Positions 12,439 to 25,900 of a stretch of DNA of 64,000 nt are shown here, in pieces (positions within the stretch are counted from its first letter, which is position 1; every line of letters starts with the position of its first letter). The translations under genes and the position numbers were made by a program. This DNA comes from Diadema setosum (Eukaryota; Echinodermata; Echinoidea; Diadematoida; Diadematidae): the NCBI RefSeq assembly GCF_964275005.1, contig NC_092698.1, forward strand, positions 24,727,037 to 24,791,036, in the 5' to 3' direction. The notes under the pieces were generated by a model. It ran no database searches. It saw only the letters and a list, made by a program, of their open reading frames with translations, and was not told the origin of the DNA.

Positions 12439-13663
12439 CACATATAATGAACATATATCATAAAATTACATCTGCGACACCTTGCAATCGTTTTTGTTGT
12501 TTTGTTGTTTGTTTTTTATTACTTTGCATGTAATAAAGTATTTGAACAAAATTTTAAATTGTATTTGAAGCAGTAGTAACATCATGTCTGAGTCGACCTA
12601 GCACACCTTGAAAAATTTGGTGGGGGAAAAAAAAAAGTTGAAGAAAAATTCACGTAGATTTAAACACATTATTCTATTGCATCACTTGTAAGTCAAAATC
12701 CACATAAGTTGAAGGATTTTCTCTGGTCACTGTGGATTTAATTTAGGCGAGGGTGACTGTAATTCATGCGACAGTGACATCAACAATGAGACATGCAAGA
12801 CGTTTTCATCTCATTGGTTATAGATGGTGCTATATACTATCCACTGAAACTTGGAGCTTGAGTTTTGAAACCTTGCAGTAGTCAAAACTACTGTTAACAC
12901 AGCGACAAAAGCGAGACACAACAGCCAATACCATTTATCATGCAAATATCCATTGTCTTTATTTTGTAATTTAGTCATTTGAGGTCATCCCAAACACAAC
13001 CTTCATCTCCCCGATGTCAAAGGCAAATTTTATCACCGATTTGCATAATTGCTTGCCATAAATAAAACAATGCGATACACAAAAGTCACACTGCATACAT
13101 GGTACAAGTTTTCTTGGTATTTAATCATTACTTGTGGTACAGACAAAAAGCCATCTGCAGCCACTGTATCAACCCTTCTTCACACTTATCTGGTTGTGAA
13201 GCAGTAGTTTTTCTTTTTTTTTGGGGGGGGGGGAGGGGGGCTGGTGTTTAAAGATTTAGAGGAACAAAATACCATAGACCTTAAACTCGTGAAGCAGAAA
13301 AAAAATGGTGCCCTCAAATGTGAAAAAACTCCAAATATCACAGAAGAATCCCCCTCCCCCCCCCCCCCCAAAAAAAAGGAATGAACACATCATTATTAAT
13401 GAAGAATAAGCATTCCCTCCACAGTAAGTAACTCTACTAACAATGTGTCCGGGTCTGACCAATTTAATGATCTCCTGGTATCAAATAATGTTCTGCATTC
13501 CACACATTTCAACACTATAATTTATGGATTTGCACACTGCTCTGCCAGCTTTATATAATTCTCATTCTCCAAGCCCAAGTCCGTGATGTGAACGAAATAC
13601 AGCATACCTGTGCAAGCACACCTACATTTAAGGATGTCAACATAACCTCACCAAAGTCAGGGA
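12436..13663. other. Intergenic DNA, no supported gene
   Basis: Nothing gene-like is seen. It holds a T(n)G(n) tract at 13,214-13,233 and the complementary-order C(n)A(n) tract at 13,356-13,377, only ~120 bp apart. Together they could form a long-stem inverted repeat. Confidence 0.5.
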
Positions 13664-13885
13664 TACTGTAAAATGAGGAATGTTTGTGTGAATTTAATTT
13701 CGCGAAATTTAGGAGTGCGAAGATTCGTGAAACTACATTGCACACAAAAGTTCTTCTCTACACTATATGCTATGAATGCCAGTGGAAATTCACAAAAATT
13801 CCATGCCGCAAAAAAGTCTGTTGGCTCCGATTCACAAAACTCGCATGCTGCGAATACTGTATATGCATCTTGTTTTACAGTATAG
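13664..13885. mobile_element. Short MITE with ATACTGTAAAA ends
   Basis: The element opens with ATACTGTAAAATGAGG and closes with TTTTACAGTAT, an 11-bp inverted repeat around a ~200-bp interior. 'Tttcgcgaaattt' and 'atgccagtgg(a/c)aattc' blocks are shared with the element at 2,884-3,264. Non-coding. Confidence 0.65.
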
Positions 13886-13967
13886 CACAGAGGAATCAGA
13901 AAGCTCCTTCTGTGTTACACGCAGATCCATAGGCAAATATAAATCCCGAATCAGGGAGATTCTTATA

Positions 13968-14895
13968 CAGTGGACTCCTGTTATAATGAAGTCCTTGGGA
14001 CTGGCAGTTTTCTTTCGTTATAACCCAGGAGGTTCAAGAGAATGGAGTCACAACTGTCGTATTTCCTTTGAAGTCACGTTCGATGCCGCCACTCGAAAGT
14101 ATTTGAAGCATGTGGCAAACTGGATCTGCCGCGCAGATAGGAAGACAATTGACTCATGTCTCATTGCATAATCATCAGCCACTTTCTAAAGAAAATATGT
14201 CTTTGTGATGGTAATTACTTTTCGCCATCCCTACCTATAAAAGATAGGTGGTATATAATGGTAAAGACACGGGGATGCGCGAATAGAAATTGCGCAAAAA
14301 ATGATGAAATGAAAATGAAAATTACTCGACTGGCCGTGCCCGGCCACTAATCTGATATATCTATTGATATAGAATTATACTCGAAGATTATTCCATATCA
14401 GTTTTATTTGGAGGAATTAAGTGGAAAAGTGATAAAACTGGCTTTCCGGGAGGGTACAGTTTTAAACACTTTCACATGATACAGCTCTGATTTACACTTT
14501 TGCACATATTTCCTGAAGGGATTGACCTTTGTTTAATGAGCTTTATCATTACGTGAGATTTCGTTTCATTTAATAGATAAACAAGCAAAATATAGCCAAC
14601 ATTAAGTTAACATTAAAAATGAATCTTCAGATTGTTCAGCAAGACGGCGGCATCAAACCTCGCCACCAAAGGCACAGATGCACCTGTGGAATTCTTTTGT
14701 ACATCAATAGAAAAGTGACAACTGTTTGAATAATTACAGCCAGTTGGAACTCCATCTCTTAAACCTCCTTGTTATAACCGAACAAATAAACAATAAAAAA
14801 ATAAAAATAAAATGGATAAAGATGCAGCCTGACTTTTGACCTCTATGTAACCGGAATCTTGTTATAATTGTGTTTGTTATAACGAGAGTGCACTG
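13968..14895. mobile_element. pogo/Tc1-mariner-like non-autonomous element, TA target site
   Basis: The ends are CAGTGGACTCCTGTTATAA (left) and the complement of CAGTGCACTCTCGTTATAAC (right), each flanked by TA (13,966-13,967 and 14,896-14,897). Tc1/mariner and pogo elements use TA targets and CAGT-type ends, so that superfamily is the best guess. No transposase frame is visible in the 928 bp. Related copies: 43,240-43,985 (interior), 33,636-33,838 (short) and 41,508-41,705 (inverted, short). Confidence 0.7.
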
Positions 14896-14897
14896 TA

Positions 14898-15011
14898 CAG
14901 TCAAGCCTATCTAATAGCGGCCACCTGTCTATAGTTGCTACATGTACCTGTCTATAACAGTCATTTTTTTTTTCATCTCCCATGTATGGCCACTACAGAC
15001 AGGTTTGACCG
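14898..15011. mobile_element. 114-bp MITE with CAGTCAARCCTRTCT ends, TA target
   Basis: The left end CAGTCAAGCCTATCT is mirrored by the complement of CGGTCAAACCTGTCT at the right, with TA on both sides (14,896-14,897 and 15,012-15,013). A 'ggccacc' block and its complement sit near the ends. Its left TA is the right TA of the neighbouring pogo-like element. Confidence 0.7.
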
Positions 15012-15234
15012 TATTCTCTTACCTGGATAGGAAAAGATATCTGGCTTTTCAGCGAGCCTCTCGCAGAGTCAGGGATACTTGGTAGCTCTCTACTCCCCCT
15101 GTCCAAAGAAAAAAATCTTTGAGACAATCTATTAATTTGTGCCAAAACACACATCCCTGTCTAGCTCCCTCATTCACTGGTTTTCCTACACTAACTCCCA
15201 TCTTCCTTCTCACATTTTTGGTCCAAGCCATGCA

Positions 15235-15741
15235 ATGGCAGGGCTGCCAACCTCGAGTAAGAGTTTAAAGTAAGACACTGTGAGGGAATGAGCAACCAAA
15301 CCCGAGGGATTGAAGTGACAGTAGTGGTGGGGGTTGGGGATGGTGTAGAAGGGGAGTGTCTCCCCCCCCCCCCTTTTCCACTGGAAGGATATATGATAAT
15401 TTTACATTTTAAATGGTGCACTCTGGTGCATACTTAAGTAAAGATTTCAACTACATGTAATGCATCTAGAGAGAGAGAGAGTATGTGCCTGTATTAAAGA
15501 AAATCTTGAAAGTTTGGGCTTGGGCATATCAAATGTTTGGATTATCAGGGATTTGAGGAACACTTCTCTTTTTTTACTTTTTGTTATTGGGGTTCAGCGT
15601 GAGAATTCTTTCATCAGAGTGAGGCAGTTAAAATTTCGTGAACTGCGTGAGTCTCATTCTTTCATCAGAGTGAGGCAGTTAAAATTTCGTGAACTGCGTG
15701 AGTCTCATGCTAATTGCTTGAGAGTTGGCAGCCCTGCAATG
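15235..15741. mobile_element. TIR element with GCAGGGCTGCCAAC ends, containing a 51-bp direct duplication
   Basis: GCAGGGCTGCCAACC at 15,238 is mirrored by GTTGGCAGCCCTGC near 15,724-15,737. A 51-bp unit is tandemly duplicated exactly at 15,605-15,706. The same terminal motif bounds a shorter copy at 27,759-27,935, in the RRM gene's intron. The 141-codon open frame across the duplication is not conserved protein. Confidence 0.65.
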
Positions 15742-16142
15742 ATGTACCATCCCCTAATGTGTCATATGAAACATGTGATAGGAAGAATGAAAATCATTTG
15801 TGTTCTAATCCCAGCTCTTAGAGTAACAAGTATACTCCTGAAAGGTGATTGGCTTCTGACTGCTACCAAGTTATTGCCATGGTAGCTGCAATCGGTGAAA
15901 CCTGCAATTCTTCAATATGAGCATCATGTAGGAGGGCTCTGGCACAACATAAAGTTCAATGTTGAAATTCTTCCAAAGCTCCCCTTAACATCCTCTTCCA
16001 TCCTTGCTGAATGAGGGTACAAGTATTACCCCTTGCTCAAGGTGCCTCTACTTGTCCTAGGTCGGGTTCTCCAATTTGGCATGGCTCCTGTTAGCCTCCA
16101 AAGCTCTTTTAAAGATTGGAGGGCAAATCATCTCTGCACAAC
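15742..16142. other. Downstream flank of MRPL45
   Basis: This stretch lies 3' of the MRPL45 stop codon on the minus strand and probably includes its 3' untranslated region. I found no clear polyadenylation signal on the minus strand here, so the transcript end is undefined. No other feature is seen. Confidence 0.4.
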
Positions 16143-18251
16143 TCAGTTCCCTTTTTGCTCCAATTCGACCTTGCGGTCTCCTTCCATTGCCTCCTTCACT
16201 GCCGCATCCTCCTCCTCTACCAGTCCCTCCTCCTCCTCCTCCTCCTCTGGTATCACCATGGTCCGGATGACTGGTTCCCGATGATCCGCCCACTCTGGTA
16301 TAATCTTGCCGTGCATCCTCCATCTCCCGTAGCGATGGGGCAGGTGCTTCTCAAACACCACATACTCCAGCACGTCCTTTGGGATGTCTTCGCTGCCGAC
16401 CATGAGCCGACCGAATCGATCGTAGATTGCCAAGGTCTGTAAACATTGGCACACAATGTTGATAAAGTTGCATATCAATTTCTACATTTTGCTGTCTTCG
16501 TATGAAAATCAGTGCCTCCTACCAATGACAAAGCACTGTATTGGCACCTGTAGACTACAGTGGACTGTCACTTGCAGAACTTCTATTTTCAGAATTTTTA
16601 CTTTATCTTCTACTCTATTTTCTTTCCTGGATTTTTCCATCTTTCTTCTATAATATCTGCATGTTGTGATTCAAGTTCTTGTTTGGGATCAACTTTAGAA
16701 AGGGCTGTAAGCCTACATTGGCTCTGTCATTCTCTGAGATATCATGCAAATTTGTTTTAATCATGTAGATTTTAAACGTGTATGTCTATTACATATAGTT
16801 TTGCTTTCTATAAGATTGTGGAAATAAATTCAAATTCATTATTCAAATTCAGACTATAAACAAAACCCTAGTACAGACGCTCCTCATACTGGTGGCATTT
16901 TTGACATTGCTGCTGCATTTGCAATTTATCAAACTTATCACCAATATGCCTCACAAAAAATATTGCTATCTGACAAAAGGTTGACTCTTCACTTGAATAA
17001 AATATATAAACATTTTCAAACTCCTTTGAAATATCAACAATTGAACTAATGACAACAGCATAATATAAGCATGAAGGACAGAGAGAGAAAAAGGAAAAAA
17101 AAAAGAAGAATCTTCTGAATTACAAAAGGACTTCTGATTTCAGGAATGATACGTACAGTGTATCACTTTGAAAGAGAAAAAGCAATTGAGTGGTCAACAT
17201 GCACACACAAAAAAAGGCAGCATTAAGCATCCAGGTGAGAACCCAATATGGACACAAAGCTAAACAACAGGTGTCTTGCCTCTTGACCAAGAAAACAAGA
17301 AATATATCAACACTACTATGCTCACTTTGCAAAATCCTTCCTTCATTTAATTTCATCAAGAAAGGAGTCATGTAAAGTAAGAAGTGAAAATAAGGGAGGA
17401 GATTAAAAAAAGAGAGCTTTAGTTGTTATGGTATGTTTCAAGAAAGGTGTCACATGATAGTCATTCTATTCCCCCTTCCCCCTCCCTACCCCCCCCCCCC
17501 CCACCCCCCACAAAGAAGTTATAAAATACATAGTGGGAGGAGTTCTGTTGCTAACCTGTTTGGTATGCAGCCTGACGGTCACCTGACCGTAAATGTTGCC
17601 CTTGTTGATCATGTCCGTGCATCGGATGTGGACGACTCTCGGCTTCTCCACGGACTCCAGGAGCTGCCAGCGGATGGTCTTGTAGCGGAAGCCGGCTATC
17701 ATTTCCTGGAGTTGCAAATGACAGATAGAATATGACAACATTCTCCAGCTCCTAGAATGGTTTCTCAGAATTGGAATGATAAATTTCAGAGGAAACTGGC
17801 TTCTGAACAGATTATTAACAAAGGCGTGATAACTTCAGGTCATTTTGGCATTTTATCACATTGCAGGAGATATGGAAACATGTAGCGTATTTGAAGAAGT
17901 TATGCCATCTCATAATTCCTGAAAGGTTATCTCGATCTTTCTTGTATGTCAAAGCTTACCTCTACTGGAATGACATCCCTGACGTGCAAACCACATTATC
18001 AACTGTGGCAGATTATATAACCGCAAAAAGCACTGCCTTCGAGTGACCTTGAATGAATCATTTTCATCATAGAATGAGATGAAGAGAAAGAGATCCGAGT
18101 GTCCCATGCAGTCTATCTGTAGGTAGTATTTAATCTTTGTTCATAAAAATAGGTTCTGAGACATATAGGAGATTTCCTTCTTAGGGTGATGTTTTTCATG
18201 ATGCCAAACACATCAGGTTGAATTCATTTCACACACACACACACACACACA

Positions 18252-18284
<33 letters not shown>

Positions 18285-21200
18285 CAAGTGGCACATACTC
18301 ACTGGATAACATTTCTCTGTGACTAGTGAATGTAGTAGATGTCTGTCAAAACTGTAAAAGAAGAGGATGAAAATTGTCAGGCAACAGTATCATTACAATG
18401 GAAATGGCAGTTTTATTTTGTGAAGGGGATCAGCAAAGTTAAGACAATAAGTCATAAACAAGACTGTTCAAAATGGTGTGCAATTTCCACAGGTCGTAAT
18501 GCTAAATATAAATGAGGAAACAAAATAGTATTGCACACATTTGCAGGTGATATTGGCTACATGCATATTACTTAGATTTTGTAGTCACTTATGCTGCAAC
18601 TACATCAGCTTAAAAATGTACAATTTCGAGACAAAGATGGCACTCATCTATGACGTAAACAGTTACGGGAATATTCCCTTGGGATACTCATATGTCTAAA
18701 TGCATTTGGAGTTCAAGTTGTTGTTGTTGTTCCTTCAGTTCAAATTTGATTTCTGAATTTCATAAATACCACGTTGTTCCAAGGCCATCATCCCAGTGAT
18801 GCACACTGCGTATTGCTGACAGCCTCTTCCACTTATACCTCAAAACATGTTAGTGTTTAACATACATATCTCATTTTGTTTATGTGCCTGTATGTCTACT
18901 CATGTTATGAGTAAGTTTAAATATCACTGATTTGTCACATTATAATTGAATTGTTGCTGATCTATCACATATCCTTGTTTGTACAAGTGAATAAATAGAA
19001 CAAACTGAAACAGAATAACTGAAACTGAAAAACGAGGAACATGCTATCGAACTTACAAATGTGCTTCAGATAGAATGTGGTGAAAATTGCAAGTGCCAGA
19101 AAGCAGAATAGACGCTAGCTTTTTCACCTAGCAGGAAAGTGTACATACATGTTTCAGACCAAATCAGTAAAAATGCAAATGACTTACTCTTGGAGTGCAT
19201 TGTGTGCATCTACATATATCTGTTGTGCTTGATATGCAAAATCTGTCATGGTGAACTCCGGTTCAAACTGCCTAATCTTCCTCTGGTTGAACTGTGTAAT
19301 GCCAACATTCTTCACTCTCTCAAGACGTTGCTTGGCACCCTGTGTACAGGACGATCAAAATGAATGCACAAGAAGAGCATTATATCAAAACATTACCTCT
19401 AAATGATATTTGACACATAGCATCATATGCAAGGAGTCCAAATTTGAAATCATTTACAACATGAGAATGTGTAGCAGGTACTATTGTACTAAACATAATT
19501 TTTACTGTCAGTATGAAAATGAAAGAAATACCATGACTATGCAGTTGGTTTCAAACACTACATTGGGCAAAAATTACCACTTTGTCTAATAATTCAAACT
19601 CTAGCAAGTTCATGAGATCTACTGTTTTGGGATGCCATAAAATATGAGTAGTATTGAGCTAATTTGATTTATTCACCCTTACATCGATACTTTGACCACT
19701 CTTAAGCAAAAAACAAATCAAAAAACAAAACAAAAACGATTGCACAGCCATAAGTTAACTGAATAAGAGCAAAACTGCAACTCAATAAATCCATTCTACT
19801 ACTTTATGACAACACACACTGTAAATCAAGAGTAAAATTGCATCAGTAGAGAAGGAAATGAAACACCCATGTGTTCTTCAAACCCCATGTACTGGATTTT
19901 GACCAACATATTTAAGCAATGTCTGATACACCATGTGCATAAACCCTGTAACACAAAACATACCTCAGTTGAAAGGGATGAAGCTTTTCCGTCACCCTCA
20001 GGGGGAACATACGGCTCGAAGAAATCTCCTAAATACAGACACAGGATGAAAATAAATACGAGCGTTATCAAATTTTCAGACATGTCAATAGCTGTGTAAA
20101 AGTCAAAAAAAAAAAAAAAAAAAACCTCTTATCATAAAGAATGAGGGATACCCTTTGGTGAAATGTCCTTTGAATGTGTTTGTTTTTAATAATTTTTGAA
20201 AGCAACTTGTTTATAAACTACATGTGACCACGCATTACAAAACCAAAAAGAAGTGGCACATCTTGATTTCATGTGAAAACTTGAAATAAGTGGAAGAGGT
20301 TAACCTGGTAAATCTCTAGCATTTCATATTTTCTGAAAGACCAATTGCTCCACACAATACCCATTTGGGATTATAAACAAATGGGAAATTGATTTTTCTT
20401 TTTTTTTTTGGGGGGGGGGCAGTTTCTTGGAACACTTTTTCTTTCTTGTAGAATAGTGTGATTAGCTACATGTACGTGGCTTATGCTTCACTCTGATATT
20501 AACTTCATTACTGGAAGGATGGTGCTACTGCTTTGAATGTTGAAAGTAGTCATTAATAGAATGTGCTAACAGAATGTGCAAAATTTTAGCGTAATTTGAT
20601 AATTCCTTCATTGTGAGTTGTGCATCCCGTTTTTTGTCTCATTCATTTCGCAGCACACACTTGGCGAGATCAAGCACTTAAATAGACCTTAAACTTCAAA
20701 GCCCGTTTTCTAAGTAGACACTTTTCCAGAGTTTATACTTTCTTTCCCTTATTTAAATAGGTTAGGAAAGTCTATTTCTCATGAGTAATACATCATTCTA
20801 CTGCATAGAGTCTACTCTTACAGAATCTGCCCTGAACTAAAAGTCCCTATCTAGCAACTTTTTGGTGATTTTGTGATGCAGGGTCACATACGCATGTTTG
20901 CAAGACAGAAAATGAGCAGTTATGGCACATATTGTCTAAAGTGTCAAATCAGCAGTAAAAATGTGATGCAAAGCCATACCATAGATGAGTAAGATGAAAG
21001 TATCAAAATATTCCTGTGATGCCATACTGAGAAATTGAGAAAATGTTCATTTTATACTAGAGCAACAGAAATCTTTTGTCATCATGTTCTCACAATCTCA
21101 AAGGGAGAAAAAAAAAGAAGAAAACACCCACTTGATACTTAGACATAACTTAACAAAACCCTGCATATCTGGGCTTTCTGTGAGCTGAAATTAAGGAGCA

Positions 21201-22700
21201 CAAAACATTGTTTTGACAGAGCAGGATAGAGGGTTGGTGAAGATCCACTTTACACCACTATAGGTGATATACTGGCATTCAGCCTTCACTTCATAATTTG
21301 CCCAGTACCCATCCAAACTTCACTAAATGATCGTATTACACTACTCATAATGGGAATTTATTTACAGCGACTTTGCTCTTGGGGTCAAGAGACTAAAAGC
21401 TTTCATTTCAACAGATCTTCAAGTTTCACCTGTGCAGGTGATGGTTATGGGTCTCTCCTGGTACTGCTGGCCCGGTCTGATGCCTGCCTTCCGGAGCGTG
21501 TCAAGGATGTACTTCCGTCGGTCATTCTTGTATTCTTCTGCCTTGCGGAGCCGCTCCTGGTCCTTGAGGGTGAGGCGGCCCTTCTTGCTAGCCTTATGAA
21601 TTTTCTGGGTGGTCCTGGTTCTCACAGGCTGGTGGCTCGTGACTGCCTGTGCAGTGGCTGCTACCTGCTTTGTTGTGAGGAGGAGCCGACAGTAGCTTAC
21701 CTTTGGGACAAGAAAAAGCCAAGGTTAGAAGTCTTGAAGAAAAAAAAAATCGTACACTGTACATCTTCCCTCCCCCTCCCCTTTTCATGAAATGAGGTGG
21801 GGTTAAAGATTTTTCATGATTGACAAAAGAAATGCTGTGACCCTATAGCTAGTGCCGTGTAACAAAGTCAGTCCAACCTACTACTGAGATCAAATAGATT
21901 ATAGCCTAACCAGACGCTGTGCGAAGCGACACTTGCACTTGTGAGTTGTGTACAGTGAAAGGGCTGTGTATATAATTAGCTAGAGATATTAGTAGAATTA
22001 TAGAAACCCATGTTTATTATTGCTTTCAATAGACATAAGTTTTACCCGGTAATATAGATTTATAGAACTCAGGAACTGTCTATCTATCTATATTGCACTT
22101 ACAATAATCTAACTGTTGTTACAGCCACAGGGTTCCCCAAAATTCCACACAGGGTCACAGGACTTCTTCTCTTCAACTAACGTTAGACCTAGGGCCTACC
22201 TACTATTTACTAAACTGAACCTTACCATTATTATTGCCATTGACATTACGATTAGAACCTCTCGCAAAGAATGTTTATAATTCTTTTAAACCACTCCATG
22301 ATCATGATTACTGCCTGTAATGTAAAAAGGGGCTTGGTAATTTTTAAGGGCGCAGAATTATGTGATACCTCTTTGGTAAGGGTATTTTTTATGCAATAAC
22401 ATTGGCGCCAAGTTAGACAAGGCGATGATGCAGATCGGAGTACATGAATACATGTAGGCCTAGGCTACCAACGTCCTTTAGAAACTACACTACAGCAGAT
22501 ATGAAGAATGGTATAATGCACAGCCCCACGTATAGAAGATTGTGTTATCATGCAAAAGGGAACGTTCAGGGACGTTTGAAATAATCTGCCTCCACAGAAG
22601 TCCACGCTGCTTTCACACTACAAATGTACAAGATGGTATGCGCACTACTCACCGGAGAATTATAGCAGCGGTTTGCTGTCCTGAAAATAACATTTGCCAT
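16143..22700 (-). CDS. MRPL45: Mitochondrial large ribosomal subunit protein mL45 (MRPL45)
   Basis: mL45 is a structural protein of the mitochondrial large ribosomal subunit, built on a Tim44-like fold and placed near the exit tunnel and inner membrane. Seven coding exons join in phase: 22700-22653, 21664-21430, 20028-19964, 19339-19188, 18351-18303, 17705-17556 and 16436-16143, giving 330 aa (human ~306). Exon 1 encodes a short Arg-containing presequence ([16 protein letters not shown]) typical of mitochondrial import. Recalled matches to human include [47 protein letters not shown] and [12 protein letters not shown]. The Tim44-like region is about residues 135-265; a Glu-rich tail follows (roughly 285-295). 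All junctions are GT-AG. Exon 2's acceptor (cag|GTAGCA) was chosen for phase and is the least certain. Introns hold only simple sequence: a C run at 17,489-17,503, (CA)n at 18,229-18,265 and T(n)G(n) at 20,400-20,419. The gene is divergent from the RRM gene. Confidence 0.93.
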
Positions 22701-22905
22701 GATTTTTTTTTAAGCAATTCGAGTTGTGAACTCCCCCCACGCAGTCAACTCACAGCTTGAAGCTTCGCTGATTGACAACACGTGCGTGTGGATAGCACTA
22801 ACTAACGTTACGTGAGCTGTGAGGAGTCCTCCCAGCTCCAGCCAGGAACATCCCACCAGCGGTTGCTAGAATTCCCAGTAAGCTAGTCCCACAGGCAAGG
22901 TGAAA
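22701..22905. promoter_or_regulatory. Divergent (bidirectional) promoter between MRPL45 and the RRM gene
   Basis: The start codons of MRPL45 (minus) and the Nop6-like gene (plus) are separated by only 205 bp, so both promoters and 5' untranslated regions must lie here unless upstream exons exist. The interval contains a palindromic E-box CACGTG (in 'acaacacgtgcg') and is more GC-rich than its surroundings, with no clear TATA box in a fixed position. E-boxes of this form bind Myc/Max and USF-type factors in animals, and Myc drives ribosome biogenesis genes; use of this site is inference. Confidence 0.7.
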
Positions 22906-25900
22906 ATGACAGAAACTGAAAATGATTCGGTTTCAACATCTGGTAATTCCGGTTTATCAAGAAAAGAAAGGAGAATGCAGTAAGTTGCCTGCTGTTGCGC
23001 CTACGAATAGTTTTGTCATTGTGGCGGTATTCCAGTTTCTATAGAATTGTACAGGTTTAATAGTCCCGCATGCGCATGTTCATGTTTGTGTTTTTTTCCA
23101 GGATTTAAAACCACCATCTCACTGCTTTGAGACAGGGGCGGTAAATCTTTTGATCTTTCCTATCACTCCAGGAGTATCAGTCCAGTTGGGGTGAATATCT
23201 TGGTCGTTTTCCTTTCCAGTACTGCAGTAGAATAATTATTGTTAAATAGTGTAACTTGCTATTTAACCCTTTATTTAGCCTAATTAGGCTTTGTATAAAC
23301 TTTTGTGTGCCATATTGCTTATCGGTCCATCATGTCCATAGGTTTCTGTGTGAAATCTGTGCACATTTGACTCAGTGTCACAGAATGGGATGAAAATTCT
23401 ATATTATAAACTCTTGTTTAGTGTTAGTCTTGAAGTCAAAGTGAAGTAGATCTATATTCTGCTGGTGTGGAAAGGCCTACATCATCACATCATAACCGAT
23501 AACATGTAACGTTATACATCATAATTTACAAGTATGTTGTATTACCGGACAGCATGGTAATTCCGGACACGCACATTTCTGCGTACTGATGACATTCAAT
23601 ACGCGCAGGGCTTCGTAGACTAGCCTCACAGAGCGTTGTATGGACCAAAATTGCAAAAAATGCGACACAAAAATGTGAACAATGCTAGTTCAGAAGCAGA
23701 CATTGATTTTTCACATGATTTCATCGCGTGAACTGTTTGAAATGTTCATGTCAGACATTTTACTGTAAAATATGAAATTAGAGCGTCATTTGCCGATTCA
23801 CTCTTTGTCGTCCGCTTGGTAGGAATGTGTACGGTGAATCGTGGGTATGAATTGTGATTCTGGTGCAAGGACAAGATGCTATTACAATGCGATTTTGCAC
23901 CGCGCAAAAAGACAACTTTTATTTAGAGGGATATGTTTGAAGCATATTTTCTAAAAACTGGAGCAATCAATTGACAAAAGTTGGCTGAATTCATAATTTC
24001 CAGGAGTCTGTGAATAAGTGGTGTTATTTTAAGCCGAAATTTCATCCTCTTGAGTACGGAATTCAAAGCCACAAAAAAAAAAAAAAAAAAACGTCCGGTG
24101 ATAGGATCTACTATCCTACAAAGTGAGCTGGAGCTGTACATGTAGAATAAGGGGTAGGCCTAGTGCTATAATTAGTACCTGGTAGCTGGTCCTGGTTGTG
24201 GGCATTAAAGTTAATATACAGAACTTATTTGCCCCTCTGCTACTCCATCATCTGGATGGTGGTGACTATATAACTAATATTTGTTTTCTGTGCTGTGCGG
24301 TTTAAATCTCATATATATGTTAATACTTAATAGGACTCATAATAGTGAGAACATGGGCGTAAAAATTGCTGCTCAGGGTTATATTTGTCCTTTTTTTGTC
24401 TTCCATGATTTCTCCAAGTTAGATTTGAAAGAGTTGACTGATGTGCTCTGTCCTCAGTGTCGGATAGGTAATTTGCTGCTATGTTTAATAGTGGAATTTG
24501 GTCAGTTTTGAATATTCCAGTACTCGACGTGTAGAGTGTAGGGGAATCACACTTGTGGATACTTGGATACTTGGTTGATTAGCCCTCTATTCCTGTGGGA
24601 AGGGCTCTCAGTCTATTCTTGAAGGATGCCACAGTGGGTGCAGACACAACATGCTCTTGAGTAGAAGTGGCCAGCAAGTTGGGTTTTGTAGCGTCTATGA
24701 TAAAGCTTGTAGAGTGACCTCTTAGTGTTTGGGTGGGGTAGAGGAGAAAATATCTGATTTGGTTTTATAATGGCCATTTAAAAACTTGTATAGGTATCTA
24801 TAAGATCAGTCTTGATTCTTCTCCCCTGAAGAGATTCCAGTCTGATTTTGTTGCTACATAAATGTGTGTAAGCATCTTGTCTGCACCTTCTCTAATGCTT
24901 CAATGTCTTTCTTTGTAAAAGGACTCCAAACTGTGAATGAGTATATTCCAATGCTGGTCTCACTGTGGTGGAGTAGCTCTATTTTTCTTAATATTATTTG
25001 TAAGGATTGTTAATGTAAATTTATTCGTGAACTGAGGAAGTGGCCATTTTATATGAGATTGTTGATACCCTAGCTTCTGCAAAAGTACTATGTACATGTA
25101 GCATTCAAATATTTAGTTCTGATGAGTATCACGAGGAAGAGACCAAATACTCAGCAATAGGCATATTATGTACTCTGTGCTACAAAGTTGATGGAAGTAG
25201 CCTTGTATCTAATTTGCTATTTTGCCCTATTTATCTTCATCACCATGTTCTCCTTGAACTCTACCTTTGTTGCACCAAGTACCAACATTGTTTTATGATT
25301 GTATCATAATATCATTATGCTACAAATCACAGAATTCATTCTACAATCTTTTTAGACATGTAGAGCTCGATATTGCTCAAATGTTCCTCTATCACTTTTT
25401 TGTGATGTCGGGTTTTAACTTTTTTTTTATCAGGAAGGCAAAGTGAAATACATTCACAAAACTTCATCAGACTTGTGTCTTTCCACTTTCAACTTATCAT
25501 TTTGTGTTATTTTATTTCATTTGTTTTTCAGATGGTGGAGTAAACACCAGCCTCAAAATGATCAAGCTCCAAAAGGTACTTTGAGATCATACAGCGTATA
25601 TGACTTGTCCTTGTGATTTTAAGGAGAATGAAGCCCAAATATGTGGATTGAGAGAATGCAGCAATATTAGTACAGTTCCTGTTTCTGTTTTGGTTCCGTT
25701 GGTATACTCAGAATTAACTGTACTCCACCAATGTTAGTAGAACACTATCAGTGAAGTTTTAGGAAAATCAGAATATCCATTAAAAAGCTATGAATTTTCA
25801 GAGTTTTAAGCTGCCATTTAAATGGATGAAAAGACTACTAGTACAACCATTTGTGATGTAATCACATGACAAGACAGAGAAAAAAATAAAGAGACTTCAA

